A stretch of 64,000 nucleotides of DNA from Guadua angustifolia. Its lineage: Eukaryota; Streptophyta; Magnoliopsida; Poales; Poaceae. Positions 23,247 to 36,735 of the stretch are shown here, piece after piece. The notes beneath the pieces were generated by a model. It saw nothing but the letters and a program-made list of their open reading frames with translations, was not told the DNA's origin and did no database searches. Position numbers and translations under genes: made by a program. The first letter of the stretch is position 1, and each line of letters opens with the position of its first letter. The stretch covers positions 64,700,376-64,764,375 of the forward strand of contig CM070510.1 in the NCBI GenBank assembly GCA_036346375.1, written 5' to 3'.

Positions 23247-23269
23247 CGTTCTAAGTTCAATAAATCTGC

Positions 23270-24328
23270 AAATGTCCAGAGAGGAAATTTCAGTGCAAAT
23301 TTCTATGTGCGATCATGAGAACAAAAAATACAATTGACACATGTAATCATTTACAAAAAAAGAAGCAGTTAAACAATGGCCAAAATCTCTGATATCAAGA
23401 AATACTTATCGAGATAGTGCAAATACTATCTGATAAAAACTAAGTAGAGAGCATTCACTTCTTTCTTACAAACAGCAATTAAGTTAAGAATTAAGATTTC
23501 ATAGATGATATAAAGTTGTAATTGAACACATCAAATTTCTCGTTGATTTACAAATGTCAATAAACATAAGAATCACTTGAATTGACGAGGTTAGTTAAGA
23601 ATTGACTCAAAAAAATATACTACAATCTAAAGTAGTTCAGCGAGGTTAGTGAAGATTTTGATTCTTATGTAGCAATGATCAATCTTGCTTTGCCTTCTGT
23701 GTAAATCAGAGACACTCTTGCTGCACTAGATAGAGTAACCCAGATTTTATTACAGGGTTTACTTCTGGAAGTGTGAATTTCTCAATTTAGAAGATTGTTG
23801 AAAACAACTCTCATTTGAAAATTCCAATTACCCAATTACACAATCTAAAACGTAGTGAATGGTTGCAACAAGTTGCCCTCAGTTGGAATGTTATATAGTA
23901 TATTGACATGGAATGCCAAATGACTCTAAAAATCAATCAGAATGTTACATTGACATGGGATGCCATCATGCCAAATATGCCTCTCAAAATCATACTTTTA
24001 CAATGGCAAATCAACACTGGAGTATATAGAGTACAATAGGGTGCCAGATGCCCCGCATGCATTTGGTGTTCATATGGGTCCATACATCATGATAAACATG
24101 CACATATTTTTTCAGACGTAGTCAGATAAGACACTGTTAACCCTTAAAGCAGGAAGGGAAACACAAAATACTAGTTGATAGTGGTTAGGAGTTGGGGGAC
24201 CATAATTATTTTATTAGTCATCTAGTCTACAGGACCCTATGGTAGTGCCACAACATTGGTGAGTTACAGGATCATTTGCTTATCTGCAGATAATAAGCAT
24301 AGGTTCCTAACTTACATACAGCAGAACT
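23270..24328 (-). other. Probable 5'UTR intron of the CID5/6-like gene (gene-free)
   Basis: No ORF or repeat is recognisable. A consensus acceptor (TTTGCAG) at 23269-23275 on the minus strand marks it as intron if the upstream exon lies beyond the LINE. Confidence 0.4.
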
Positions 24329-24418
24329 AAGTACAGCATATCGGGGGTGGACGAATTAAGGTAGTGTGTGTGCGTTTATATATATAGGTAAAATGATCTT
24401 CCCATTTCAGATGTGAAT

Positions 24419-26605
24419 TATGGTCCTAAGGATGGCGGCGGCGTTTGGGTTTGGCTCGCCGGGAGTTTGTTCTGCGCCATCTTCTACAAATAAGTTTGGG
24501 GCTGTTTCTCAGGTATGTTCTGATGAGCAGTTTGGAGGTAATTTTTCGGCTGTTACTGGTGTTGTGGATAGTGTTGGTTGTCATCTAGATGTTTCACACC
24601 GATCGGGAATGACAAGGGTTTGTGTTTGAGAGTTCTCATGATCAAAGTAAAAGATCACTCGCAGGTGCTCAATCGACAAAACCCAAACCTAAGAATCGCG
24701 GGGTGAGGATTAGACCTTGGTGTGGTCCTCTTCCTCCTCCTCGAAGGACTCAAGTAATTACGCTTGCTGCGTTTTGTCCGAAGTTGTTGCTTCCGGTTGA
24801 TGATCAGTCGTCAGGTGTTTCTTCGGCTGAGGTCGTTGAGAACCAGATGGTAGGGGCGGAAGCCATTGTTATCGATCATGAGTACCAAAGCATGACCATT
24901 CTTGCCGTCAGTGCACAAGAGATCGGTGTTGAAGTTGCAAAGCCATTTCCCACTTTTGCCGGAGACGGTGAGTCGCGACAAATCGTTGTGTTTGGAGACC
25001 GTTCATGAGCAATTTTCGGATCGTAGTATTTCAAATCCTAATGGGCCTAGTTTGGACAAGCGGGCCTTGGTCCAACGGGCCAAAGTCTACGGTCTTAATC
25101 GAGCGATTTTGCGTCGACCTCTTTCTAGGGTCAGGAGATCTTCTTCCCCCTCTGTCTTTCCTTGTGTTTTCGCCCCCAGGAAACCCTCATACGCTGCCAT
25201 GGCGGCTAGGCCTCCGGTGGGGGGGCAACGGCGTCCTATGCCTTTTCAAGCAAGAGGTGATGCTATGGGTGCTCGTCGGGGAAGGGATTTCGGCCAGCGC
25301 ACTCGCGGTCATGCTCCTTTTCCTGGTCGCGGCGCGTTTGGTGAGGGGCGTGGCCGTGGTGGACGGGGTGGTTGGAGAGAGGCTGGCCGGGGCTTATTTC
25401 CTGGTCGAGGCGGTCGTGTGGGGGGCGTTGATCACCTGGAAACTTCTATTGATCGGTCTGCTCCTCAGCGTACGACCAATCGGGAGCAGCTGGTGGGTTT
25501 TGAAGGTGCGCCTCAAGAACGGGAGCAAGATGCTCGTCTGGATCCGGTTAAGGTGAAGAAACCCAGGCCACCTTTTTGTTTTCGGTGTAAGTGTGGTGGT
25601 CACATTCAAGAAAATTGTGTTGAGGATCTTGATTGTTACATTTGCAATAAGCGAAATTCTCATTTAGCTGCAAAATGTCCGATTCTTAAGATGCCAAAGC
25701 CTCTAGTGTCTATGTCCGTTGTGCAAAACTCAATTATGTTTCTTCCAAATACCGAATTTGATTTTAAGCTAGAGGTTCTCGATCCTGCGCCAACAGCGTT
25801 GGTTACTGTAATTGGGGGAACTCTTGATGCTGTGTCTGTTCAATTGGAATTGGCAAAGTTAGCTAGAGTAGAGTGGAACTGGGAGGCTTTGCGCCATGGG
25901 GTGGATTCTTATCTTGTGGCTTTCCCTACGGAAGATGAATTAATTCGGATGGCTGATATAGAGTATAAGTTGAAAAGTGGGATTACACTTAAAATTTGCC
26001 AATGGGAAATGAATGGGGATGTGAATCCAGCTTATCATCTGAACGAGATTTGGGTTCATGTCACTGGTGTCCCCCATGCTTGGCGCCATTATTTGGGTTT
26101 CTGGGCATTGGGTTCTATGGTGGGCACCACCCTTGAAGTTGACATGTTAACATACAGGAGGAAAGGAGTCATTAGATTGTTGGTTGGGGTGTTGGATGCT
26201 GATTTGTTGCCATTGACGGCTGATATTGTTTTTCATAAAGTGGGCTACGATATTACATTCACTCCTGAACCCCTTGATTTTGAACCTGCTGTATTTCCTC
26301 AGTCTGTCTTGGTTGCTAATGGGGGAGAAGATGGGGAGAATAAGGATGGGGGTGCTCTCAAGGAAGCGGATGTGGATCAAGCATTTAAGAAGTTAAAGAA
26401 TGGTTACGAGGAAGTCGAGGACCGTGGTTCAGTGATGGAATTGGTTCAGGACCAATGCAAGTTGATGGGTCTGGTTTGGCTAATGTTTCACATCATGGGG
26501 ATATTGAACAATCGGACTCGGCGTGTTTTTGAATCTGGGTTGCATTGTCACGGGATTGTGGCGAAAAAAATGATTCGGTCTTTGCCGGTTAAATGGGGTG
26601 GTTAA
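24419..26605 (+). pseudogene. LINE ORF1 (nucleic-acid-binding, frameshifted at N-terminus)
   Basis: The first ATG frame (24419) is lost after about 70 codons and the coding sequence passes through two more frames; from about 25000 to 26605 one frame stays open. It holds an Arg/Gly-rich segment, then two CCHC-type knuckles at about 25578-25674 (Cys-x2-Cys-x4-His-x4-Cys, then Cys-x2-Cys-x5-His-x4-Cys), then a DUF4283-like C-terminal region. ORF1 proteins coat LINE RNA for target-primed reverse transcription. Confidence 0.8.
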
Positions 26606-26975
26606 TTCGATTGTCTTGCTTTGGTGGTGTGATTGTTTTATTACTCCTTTGGGGCGCAAGCGGGTTGGAAACTTGGTGAAATCTTGTTTTTCGACAATAT
26701 CATACCGTCTGGTACTATTTGGGTCACTAAGGAATGTTCACCGTAAGGCTAGAAGTCGAGGACAGACTTTCGAGTGGTTGTCCGCTTGTGGTCGTCGAAT
26801 TTCTCTTCTTGGCGCAATGTAAAGCGGCAAAAAAGATTGGCTCTGGGGGAAATTGGCAGCCTTGTTTGATTCTTCGTCGACAACCATCGGACCCATGACA
26901 TTGTAAATTTGAAGCTACTTTGTCTTCGGTTGAGGATAATGTGCACCGGTGATGTTCTTTGTGGCCGGATGAGAA

Positions 26976-29900
26976 TTGATAACCTCGCAGATCATGGAGC
27001 CGAGCATGGGGAGTGGGTTGATGGCTGCGGCAGTGTGTCAGTCACTCAGTAGTGATGTTCGGGAGATGGAGAAAGTGGTACAGAACTTTGACATGCCAAG
27101 TTCGATCTGTAATGACTTTGGTATGTCTCATGAACATTTCAATTCAGGTGTTGGTCTTCGCCGTAGTTTAAGATCTAATGTCTTTGCTTCTGATGGCACA
27201 TCGTTGGCAGATGGAACCATGTTGCATAAGGCGATGCGCCGTATTGCAGAGCGTAATCTGGATCCGTTGATTGGCACCAAGACGGTGGTTTCCTCTATGG
27301 GGTCATCACTTTCGTCTGCGCTTTCCCGGTCATCACAACCTGGTTTGTGTTCTGTTCATAACCCATTCTCTATATTAGCGATGTCTGATGATAGATGTGC
27401 TACGAATCTACATAATTTAGGATTCAAAATGACTTTGGGGATCTTGGGATAACTTGTCCATTCAATCTCTTAAGAGGGTTGAGAGTAATAGAGTTATATT
27501 GAACCAACATGTTCAGCGGGGTCAGCGGTGTAGTTTCCAAAGATGATGAGATAAATCAGATGAGTCTTGCGTTCGAAGTTGATGACGTTAATAGTGTTTT
27601 AGTTGAACACTTGCTCAAAGATGTTTGAGTTTGATGACGAGATGGGGATCTAGATATGCGTATTTGATTTCTTGGCTCCTCTCGAAAATCCGTGGGAACA
27701 GGAGAGGTAGAAAAAATAGAAATAAAATATAGTTCATTATGAAAGGTTTTTTGGAATAGCAGAGGTCTTTGAGACTTGGCTAAATTTAGTTATATTGGTG
27801 TCCAAAGAAAACAATTTAGATTTTTTAGCTATAATGGAAAGCGGAAAAGCAGGATATGTCAAAAATGAATTTAACACGACTTTCTGGAGGTGTGGATTTC
27901 GTTTGGCATTGTTTACCTCCTAGAGGGAGGTCGGGTGGTATACTTCTAGGTATTAAGGCAGAATCATTTGATCTATTATCAGTTGTTGACGGGGAATTTT
28001 TTATTAAATTCCATCTAAGCAATAGGTCGGATAAATTCAAATGGATCCTTATGGCAGTTTATGGGCCAGCCCAGGAAGACTTCAAACCAGCTTTTCTAGC
28101 GGAACTTGTTAGAACCTGCCAACTTAATTATCTTCCAATACTGATTGGGGGAGATTTCAACATAATGCGTTTTAGTAAGGAGAAAAATAATGATAGGTTC
28201 AATGAGCATTGGCCTTTCTTATTTAATCTTGTGATTGATAACTTTGATCTAAGGAGATTGATCTAGTTACGTCAATTCACTTGGGCAAACTCCTTACCTA
28301 TTCCGGCGTATGAAAAATTAGATAGGGTGCTTGTGTCTCACCGAATGGGAGTTTAAATTCGCTTGTCTCTGTTCGAGCTTTGGACGAGGTATCTCGGATC
28401 ATACCCTATTACGCTGAATCCAGGTACATCGGCTTTTTTGGGAACTCTAGACCTTTCGGTTTGAGTTGCTTTGGTTTGAAAGAGAGGATTTTTATGATAA
28501 GGTAGTCGAAATCTGGAATAAACCCGTGAGAGGGAAGAATTTCGTCAATGATGGAACCATAAGCGGGTGCTTTGCGAAGGTTTCTCCGTGGATGGGCGTC
28601 TCATTCTAATGGAGAATACAAACAAAAGAAATCCAATCTCTTGTCGATTATCGATGGTTTGGACATAGTTTCGAGGGTAGGGATTTGGTGGGTCGGCGAG
28701 AATGTCGCTCGGGCTCGGGAGAATCTTGCCGATCTTCTCCGGAAGAAGAAATCAAATATTTCGGTGGGCTAAAGTGAAATATGTCCAATTAGGAGACAAT
28801 AATACCGATTCTTTCATTTGATTGCCAATGGCAAACATAGGAAGAAAAAGATTTTCTCGCTTGATCATGACAATGGGAAAATCGAAGGACAAAGCTAACC
28901 TAAAAGTTATATAACCAAGTTCTACAAAGAATTATTTGGTGAACCTGAGGAGAATCTGGTGAGTCTAGATGAGGAAGTAGTTCATGATATTAGGAGAGTT
29001 TCGCAGATAGAAAATGAACTGTTAACGGCACAATTCTCTGAGAGCGAAGTTAAAAATGCTATTTTTCAGATGGAAAATAACAAGGCTCCTGGTCCTGATG
29101 GCTTCCCTATTGAATTCTATAAAAAATTCTGGGAAGTTATCAAAGGGGATTTTCTTTCAATGTTTCACGATTTACATGTTGGGGATATTCCTCTCTTTAG
29201 TCTGAACTTTGGTGTCATCACACTAGTGCCAAAAGTTAATGAGGCTAATATTATTCAGCAATTCAGGCCTATTTGTCTTCTGAATGTGAGTTTTAAAATA
29301 TTCACGAAAGTTGCAACAAATAGATTAAATTTGGTTGCGAATAAAGTTGTAAACCCAACCCAAAACGACTTTCATGCGAGGTCGAAATATCCTTGAGGGG
29401 TCGTCGTATTGCATGAAACTCGCATGAGTTACATCGAAAAAAGCTAAGTGGAGTCATATTTAAAATCGATTTCGAGAAGGCTTATGATAAAGTTAAGTGG
29501 CCTTTTACGCTACAAGCCTTACGAATGAAAGGTTTCTCACCTAAGTGGATATCTTGGGTCTTGTCTTTTATTTAGGAGGTAGTGTGGCGGTAAATGTAAA
29601 TGGGGAGATTGGTAGTTTCTTTCAAACAAAGAAGGGGCTTCGTTGGGGTGATCCGTTATCGCCCATATTGTTCAATATTATTGCGGACATGTTGTCAATC
29701 TTGATTAGTAGGGCTAAGGAACAGGTCAGTGGGTGGGATAGTGCCTCATTTGATTGATGATGGTTTATCTATCCTTCAATACGCAGATGATACCATTCTT
29801 TTGATGGAAGATGATCTTGAAAAGCGCAATATGAAGTTATTGCTTTGTGCTTTTGAACAAGCTTCAGTCTCAAAATTAATTTCCACAAAAGTGAGTTATT

Positions 29901-31050
29901 ACGCTTTGGCGAGGCGCAAGGTTCTTTAGACAGTATAAGGAATTGTTTGGTTGTAAACATGGAACTCTCCGCTCAAATACCTTGGTATTCCTATCCACTT
30001 TCGAAAGTTACACAACCGATCGAATCTGGTTCAGAACGCTTGGAGAAGCGGCTTAGTAGTTGGAAAGGAAAAAATCTGTTCGCTTGGGAGGTAGGTGACT
30101 ATGATTAATTCAGTTCTAAGTAGCTCGTCAATGTATATGATGTCTTTTTGGGATTCCTAAAGGTGTTCTTAAAAATTGGATTTTTTAGATCGCGGTTTTT
30201 TGGCAAGGGATGAGCATAAGAAAAATATCGCCTTGCTAGGTGGAACACCTTATGTCACCCTAAAGACCAAGGAGGTTTGGGGATTCATGATTTACGTATA
30301 AGAATATTGCTCTTTTGAGTAAATGGCTATTTAAACTTTTAACATCGAGGGTACCGCAGCAGATGCTTGAAATAAATATTTAGGGTCCAAATCATTAGGG
30401 CAAGTTGAGTGGAAACCAGGAGACTCACATTTCTGGTCCAGCTTAATGAAGGTCAAGCAAGATTTCCTTCGCTTTGGTACCTTCAAAATTAATAATGGAT
30501 CGCGGTGAGGTTTCGGGAGGATGTCTGCTTGAAATCGCCTCTTAAAGAACAATACCGGGTTGTATAGTATAGTTCAAAAGAGGATGTAACCATTGTGAAG
30601 TTTTATCATCTCCGCAACCAAACATTTCCTGGAGAAGGTCGCTGATTGGGCCTAAGTTAGTAGCGTGGCAGGAGCTAGCACCACGAATCGCTAACATTAA
30701 TCTGACGCAGAATGATGATGAATTCTACTGGAACTTGTGCCAAAATGGTCAATTCTCGGTAAAATCTCATTATCATGCCTTGATTAAACGTCCAGTGCCA
30801 AATTTAAATAAAAGATTATGGAAGCTTAAGGTTCCATTAAGAATTAAGGTGTTCCTTTGGTACCTTCGGAGTGGAGTGATTCTTACCAAAGATAATTTAG
30901 CAAAGCGGAATTGGCAAGGGAGTAGAACATGTTGTTTTTGTACCAAATCTGAGTCAATTAATCATTTGTTTTTCGATCGTCGTTTACATTACGAATGGTC
31001 CAGTTCTTCATTTTCTTGGCTTTTGGTGTTTCTAGTCCAACGAATGTAGC
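26976..31050 (+). pseudogene. LINE ORF2 (endonuclease, reverse transcriptase, zf-RVT), broken
   Basis: Endonuclease: about 27850-28266, with Ala-Val-Tyr-Gly-Pro and Gly-Gly-Asp-Phe-Asn. Reverse transcriptase: 28959-29396 (Ala-Pro-Gly-Pro-Asp-Gly-Phe and Arg-Pro-Ile-x-Leu) and 29545-29929 (Gly-Asp-Pro-Leu-Ser-Pro and catalytic Tyr-Ala-Asp-Asp near 29780). zf-RVT: 30735-31049 with Cys-Cys-Phe-Cys. At least six frame changes separate these blocks. Sequence 28270-28950 and 29930-30730 is recognisably ORF2 but shattered. Confidence 0.85.
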
Positions 31051-31496
31051 TAATATGTTTGGAAGTTGGCTTGATGGTTTCGATAAGAATAGTAGAAACT
31101 TCGCCCTTCTTGGTGCTGCGACTACGTGTTGGGCTATTTGGTTAAGCGTAAATGATATTGTATTTCAAAAGAAAATCTTTTCGTCTCCTTTGCGAGTTAT
31201 TTTGCTACTACCCATTGGATCCGTCGTGGGCTGTGTTGCACAAGGAGGAGGTGCGACCTACTTTGGTGGAGGCCGCTCATGGATTGGTTCGAGTGGCCAA
31301 GGACTTTTATTCAGGCGCATGGGTGGCGGTCTAGTCTTAGGATTGATAGTCACTAGTGTGTGCGTTTTACTTTATTTCTGGTTTGGCGTGCTTAATTGCA
31401 GAGGTAGGAAGAAATTTCAAGGGCTTGTATTGTCTCGATGTAAGTTTCTTGAAATTAATAAAGATCTTCCTTTATCAAAAAAAAGTACAGCATATC

Positions 31497-32190
31497 AGTA
31501 AACTTCCACTGTTTCAGTGAGTGGCTCCATCGCTGGCCAAGATTTAATTTAGCCATTTAGATCACAAGGGGCAGTTTGTAAAGAATAGCAGCAAGCACGT
31601 ATTTGAGCCAAAAGCCTTTTAATGTAAGCAATGTCAAAGAATCAGAATCAGATGTCACATGAAAACAAAGAACCCCAAATCATCTTCTCCCCTATTATCC
31701 TGACTTTGGCTTTCAATAAAGCTGGGAAAATACCCGTTGTCTAAAAATAAGAACACCCAAATCACAACTACAACGAACCAAAATACCAAACTGTCACATT
31801 ACATAGCAAAATTGCAATTATTTGCATTCTTTTATGTTCATAGAGGCACAAAGCATTCTAACCCTTGCTCCAACGAGCTCTTGCCTCGTATTTCTCGTAA
31901 GGATTCTAATGGATCTTTTACCAATTACAGATTCTTCGGAGTTAGTACAAGATAAACCGGTTCTCCCACTATATTAAAGATGCGGTCGCTTCTCATCTAT
32001 CCAAAGAACCACATCAAGATGAAGAGAACCAACCACTTGATCACATGAACTATAAATCTGCATGAGACAAGAGTACAAGACGATCCTGACAAAAGGATCA
32101 TGAAGCGCACCAGTACACAGCAAGAAAGCTAATCGAGAACAAGGTAGATTTCGCGTAGGAACTAACGGATCTCTCACACGACACGACCGG
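31497..32190. other. Unannotated flank of the LINE
   Basis: Host sequence to the right of the LINE TSD, AT-moderate, with no frame or repeat that I can support. If the CID5/6-like gene has its first exon near 32200-32320, this is the rest of its 5'UTR intron. Confidence 0.3.
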
Positions 32191-32480
32191 ATCATATCAA
32201 CCATGACTGCAAGAACCGACCCAACTCGAGGCGAGATAGATCATCGACCTCGACGGGATCAGTAGATGAGCTGCACGTCACACGCAGCAACCCAGAGGTC
32301 GATCGTGCCGAGGTTCCGTACCTCGGGACGATCGGAGGAGGCGGAGCAGTAGGATGCTCGCCGGCGTCGGTGCGTGCTTCTCGTGGTGGTCCGGTGAAGT
32401 GGGAGGGCACATGAAGGGGAAAGGTGACGGGGGAAGGAAACAGAAGTGGCCTGGCCAGGGGCACCATCCGACGGCTAGGG
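32191..32480 (-). promoter_or_regulatory. Candidate first exon/promoter of the CID5/6-like gene
   Basis: A GC-rich island follows an AT-richer intron-like stretch. On the minus strand CCCGAG|GTACGG near 32318 is a good donor and could join to the acceptor at 23269. No TATA box was identified. This is an inference from composition and splice signals only. Confidence 0.3.
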
Positions 32481-33029
32481 ACCGCTGTAATGTACAGGTG
32501 AACGGTTGAGATTGGGCATGGCTTCGCTGGGGTTCCGCGTCCGTCCGTCCCATTGGGATACTACACCAAGGCCTCGGGCCCTCGGCCCATAGGCCTGATA
32601 AGTAAACAGAACGAGCCCACAAAGTTCCACATTAAATTGTGAAAAAAGTAGCTCAGCTGGGCCGGGTCTGATCTTAAACGCAGGCCCATATTTTTTGGGC
32701 CTTCCTGGACTGAAATTTCTGCTCAATTTGGGACAAAAAAAAATATCTACACCCCTGTAGTGCGGTCCTCGTGCACCTAGCATCCAAAAAAGAAACGACA
32801 AGTTCAGTTCGCCGATGCTTTTTTTATAAAAAGTACAGTACTCCTTTATAATACACGTTATTCTAGTTTTAAAATTTTATTTTTAAATATATAATATTAT
32901 TTAATTTTAAGACAATTTTTAACATTTTTTACATACTCTTATTATTCATCGTTCTTAATTTTATTTATTATTTAGATTAGAGTAGCACATCTTTCAAAGT
33001 GCAATAAATGAGCTAATGAAGAATAATGA

Positions 33030-33257
33030 TTTAGAGTGCGTTTGGTTGCCTGAATCGTATGAGTGGATACAATTGTACCTGTTAGACATGTGTTTGATTT
33101 CCTGTTTATTCAGGTCAGGTGGATGCAATTACACCCACTCATGCAGAATGGAGGAAACACAAAAATTGGACTTCTCTCTAATGCAGGTCCGTGAGATGCA
33201 TAAACAACCAATCAAACAACTCAGTTTGCATCCACTCATATAGACCAAAACTAATCT
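33030..33257. mobile_element. MITE with inverted ends (about 228 bp)
   Basis: The left side carries GTTTGGTTGCC...ATGAGTGGATACAA, and the reverse complement of the right side carries GTTTTGGTC...ATGAGTGGATGCAA. The interior also has short inverted pieces (TGTTTGATT, CCTGTTTAT). hAT-like ends are likely. Limits are approximate. Confidence 0.55.
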
Positions 33258-33753
33258 GAATGGCTCATATAAAATAGATTAGAATAGTATAGATAACTAA
33301 ATACATCATTAGTTATGTCATGCTTAAGCAGCAAAAGACAATGCTAATCTGTCCTAAACCGAAAAAACAACAACACTATTACAAATTTACGATGCCCGCC
33401 GCGACAAAAAGGTCATGTCAACATTTCTCTTTCACGTCTGTCTTGTCTTTTCCAGAGAAAAAAAATTGAATCTTTTCGATCTTTTTTTCCCTGCGACACT
33501 GATGAAAAGGCCTCCTGCCCTCCTGTTATCCTGTAGCGTCGAACTTTCAGTTTTTTAATGGGTGTCGCTCTCACCGGTAGGAATAGCGGTTTAATCTATG
33601 AGTTTAGATATTTGTAGGTACTTGATCTAATAAAGGTAGATATGAGTAGTACTTTAGATTTATAGATTTTTGAGTTTGGGTATCTGATAAGGACGCAGGA
33701 TGGGTACGAGCGTGAATTTGTACCTATGGATACCCAATGGGTATTCTATGACA
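33258..33753. other. Gene-free stretch
   Basis: No coding frame, RNA gene or recognisable repeat is visible. It is the left flank of the nested retroelement block. Confidence 0.4.
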
Positions 33754-35095
33754 TATAGTGTTAGAGTATTTCGCCAGACAGGACCCCGTCAACGGACAGA
33801 GGGTCCTCCGAGGATGGAGGTTAGGGTTCGGTAGAGAGCGTCTTCACAGTTGGAAACCCGAATGACTCTCGCGCGAGGGATTCCGGGGATCACAGATCAA
33901 AGAACACAGCGATGTACCCAGGTTTAGGCCTCCCGGAGCGGGTAACAGCCCTACGTCCTGCCAGATCTTTGTTGATAAAGTATGGAGGCGATTACAATAC
34001 TTCTTTCAGTTTGTTCTGCTTTTTTTTCACCAAGTCTTTCGACTGATCGACCGGCCTTCCTTTCCCCATACATCAGAACTCCCTTATATAGAGTGGGCTG
34101 GCTCGGGCAGATAGGAAGGTGACATCATACTGATCTACGACTCATTAATTACACCTATCACTGTGGTCTTATCATACTGACCCATGACTCATATATTACA
34201 TCCATCGATGTAGCCAGTCCTTCAAGCCCTATTTAATGTCGTTATCTGGCTTCGCCCGGTCCACTCGGGATGTGACATTCCTGCGACAGATTAGGTGTGA
34301 GGTGTCAGAGAGATGGGCCGTCGTTGTAAGTTCAAGCGCCTTTGGTTTTGGTGATTGATGTTAATTAATGTTTAATCTGTGTTTAATGACAAATCTAATC
34401 TTTATGAGACTAACATATTTTATTGAGCATATATTTAGCAGTCTCATATTTGGATGAAAAATGGAAAACCCAAGGTATGTATGCATATTCTTTTTAGTAT
34501 TAATTGCATACTTTGGATTCAAGTTAAAGTATGAATGTCCCCATTATATTAACCACAAAACGTGCATCATGTTTCCCAATCCATATATTACATGGATGCA
34601 CATACTTAGGGGGAGTTTGTAATTTAACTTGAAAGTTTCATTGTATTGATCTATTCTTTATTGACACATATAAGGATCAAGACAAAGAAACTAAATCCTT
34701 GAGTATATATTTGAATTGCCTAGCTATAGTATACTCATGGTAATATAGGATATACTCCAATATGATAAAATTGAATATGTGCATATTATCTTCAAGTCAA
34801 TTATACTTATGCACATATACATGTGGGTATATTCTATAGTCGATGACTTAGAGTAATGATCATTTCCATATAGTTTACACATAATGGATCATTACCTCTC
34901 ATCAACATGAGTATATGAAAACTTGTGTAGTTAATATATACTCACATCGATTTAAATGATAATTTAAATTGAGTTCATTTGTCTTGTTAATCATTAAAGA
35001 ACATTTCATCATGTGTTGATGGTGTTCCTTGATTAATTAAGGACAAGTGAATAGCTCTTAAGTATAATAAAGCATGAGTTGCACTATTGTACTTA

Positions 35096-36616
35096 TGAAA
35101 GTGCATCTAGGACCCTAATTGTGTTTTGGATGATTAATGACAAACGATTAAGGGACTAATGGCCTAAATGAGTGCATGAGCAGGTATTAGTCCCAAAAGG
35201 AACGAATCTACGGACAACGGTGATCCTCTAAAGTGAAAAGAAGAACGGCGTCGACTAAGCGTAGATTTTTCATTTAGTTGAGTCAATAGGAACGCCGTAC
35301 TATCAAGAGGGATGGGATGTAGGTGCTCTAGAAATGATCTTTGTGCTCAGATGAACATCTCTTATAAATTTGGTTTTGGAAGTCTCGATGCATGGCACTC
35401 ACTTTGCATTTCGGCCAGTCTTGATATTATCGGAATGTCCGATGTTAATATCGGACAGTCCGATGGTATCGGACTCTCCGGTGTGTGTGTGGTTGCATGC
35501 TTGGACCTCTCGGGAAACATCGGAATGTCCGATGGTTGATATCGGATAGTCCGATGTGATTTGAAAATTTTTCTAAGTCTTTGCGCTTGGACCTCTCGGG
35601 AAACATCGGAACTTCCGATGGTTGATATCGGATAGTCCGATGTGTGTTTTTTTTTCTCAGCAAATTTTGAATTCTTGAGTGGAGTCGAATCTGGTGTTTT
35701 GCACATATCGGATAGTCCGATGTCTGTCATCGGATAGTCCGATGTGGGGGTCTGACACAGGGCAGAACGGCTATATTCTGTGTCTTGGCTATAAATACCC
35801 CTTTCTCTCTGTCATTTAAGACACACCTACCATTTAATCGAGCATTTACTTCACTCTTGCTATTCCTTTGCTCCTTCTTGCTCTCTCTCTTGAGTTCTTC
35901 CTTGAGAAATTTGTTGGGAGATTGGAGCAAGTGATTTTTAGTGCTTTGTTGCAAACCGTGAAAGTCCATTTGAGCACTAGGGTGATTTTCAAGAGTGAAG
36001 CTACACTTCATTTATTACTCTTGGAGATTGAGGTCTCCTAGACGGCTAGGAGTCACCGGTGAGCTCCCGATCTACGTGTGGGAAGCCTCCGGAGTTTGTG
36101 AAGGTCCGATTCCACCTCCGCAAGGAAAGGGATCAAGAAGTGAACCGGCGAGTGCTTTGTGCAACACCGGGAGGATCGTGGTCGAAAGGGACCCGGGCTT
36201 GGTGCCTCCTCAACGAAGACGTAGGATCTCCTCAAAGATCCGAACTTCGGGAAAAATCGCTGCATCTCTTTGGTTTGTGAGTTTTCTATTTTTCCCGTGT
36301 GCTCTTGACTTGATCTTTGGGGATTCAAGCTCTTGGTAGCTACTAGCAGTAGATATTGATTGATCCAGTACTCTAGTAGTTACCTCAGCTCAGAAATTTC
36401 TCTTGATAGAAATCTAGTCTCTCTAATTTCTCAGATCCACTTTTTAGGGTTTATTGCGCTCTGATCGGATAGTCCGACCTGCAGTATCGGATAGTCCGAT
36501 ATAAATCGGATAGTCCGATATCAAAGTCGGATATTCCGATAATTCCGCTGCTAAATTTGTTTTAAATTTTATTACGCCTATTCACCCCCCCTCTAGGCGA
36601 CTTTATCGATCCTTCA
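35096..36616 (+). repeat. 5' LTR (1521 bp)
   Basis: It begins TGAAAGTGCATCTAGG and ends ATCGATCCTTCA. It has about 13 copies of ATCGGANNNTCCGAT-type palindromes at 35430-35745 and 36465-36540, a TATA-like CTATAAATACCCC at 35790, and the conserved box at 35294-35310. Relative to the 3' LTR it has one extra palindrome unit near 36500 and a cluster of 1-3-base insertions at 36140-36295. Confidence 0.95.
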
Positions 36617-36618
36617 AT

Positions 36619-36630
36619 TGGTATCAGAGC
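36619..36630 (+). other. Primer-binding site
   Basis: TGGTATCAGAGC lies two bases after the 5' LTR, matching the tRNA-iMet 3' end. Confidence 0.95.
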
Positions 36631-36735
36631 CAAATCTCCTTAGTTTGGCTTAACCGCTTGGAGAATCAATATGTCGCAAACAGGGAAGTCTGTAGAAGAT
36701 CTCACTCGCACTCGGGTAAAAGGGATGATCTTAGG

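Larger units (their letters stand above)
24343..31482 (+). mobile_element. Full-length L1-type LINE (7140 bp) with 14-bp TSD
   Basis: AAGTACAGCATATC occurs exactly at 24329-24342 and 31483-31496. The 3' end is a short A run after TTTATC; the 5' end begins GGGGGTGGACG. The order is ORF1 (CCHC knuckles), endonuclease, reverse transcriptase, zf-RVT, i.e. an L1-type plant LINE. It is antisense to the CID5/6-like gene. Several frameshifts make both ORFs inactive now. A 5'-truncated relative sits at 55867-56710. Confidence 0.93.

Noticed and set aside
24343..31482. Frameshifts as sequencing errors
   Set aside because: Four host genes in the same window read cleanly, so general error is unlikely; raw reads would decide.
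35430..36540. Regularly repeated short palindromes considered as a CRISPR-like array
   Set aside because: Spacing is irregular, motif centre varies, and the context is a plant LTR.
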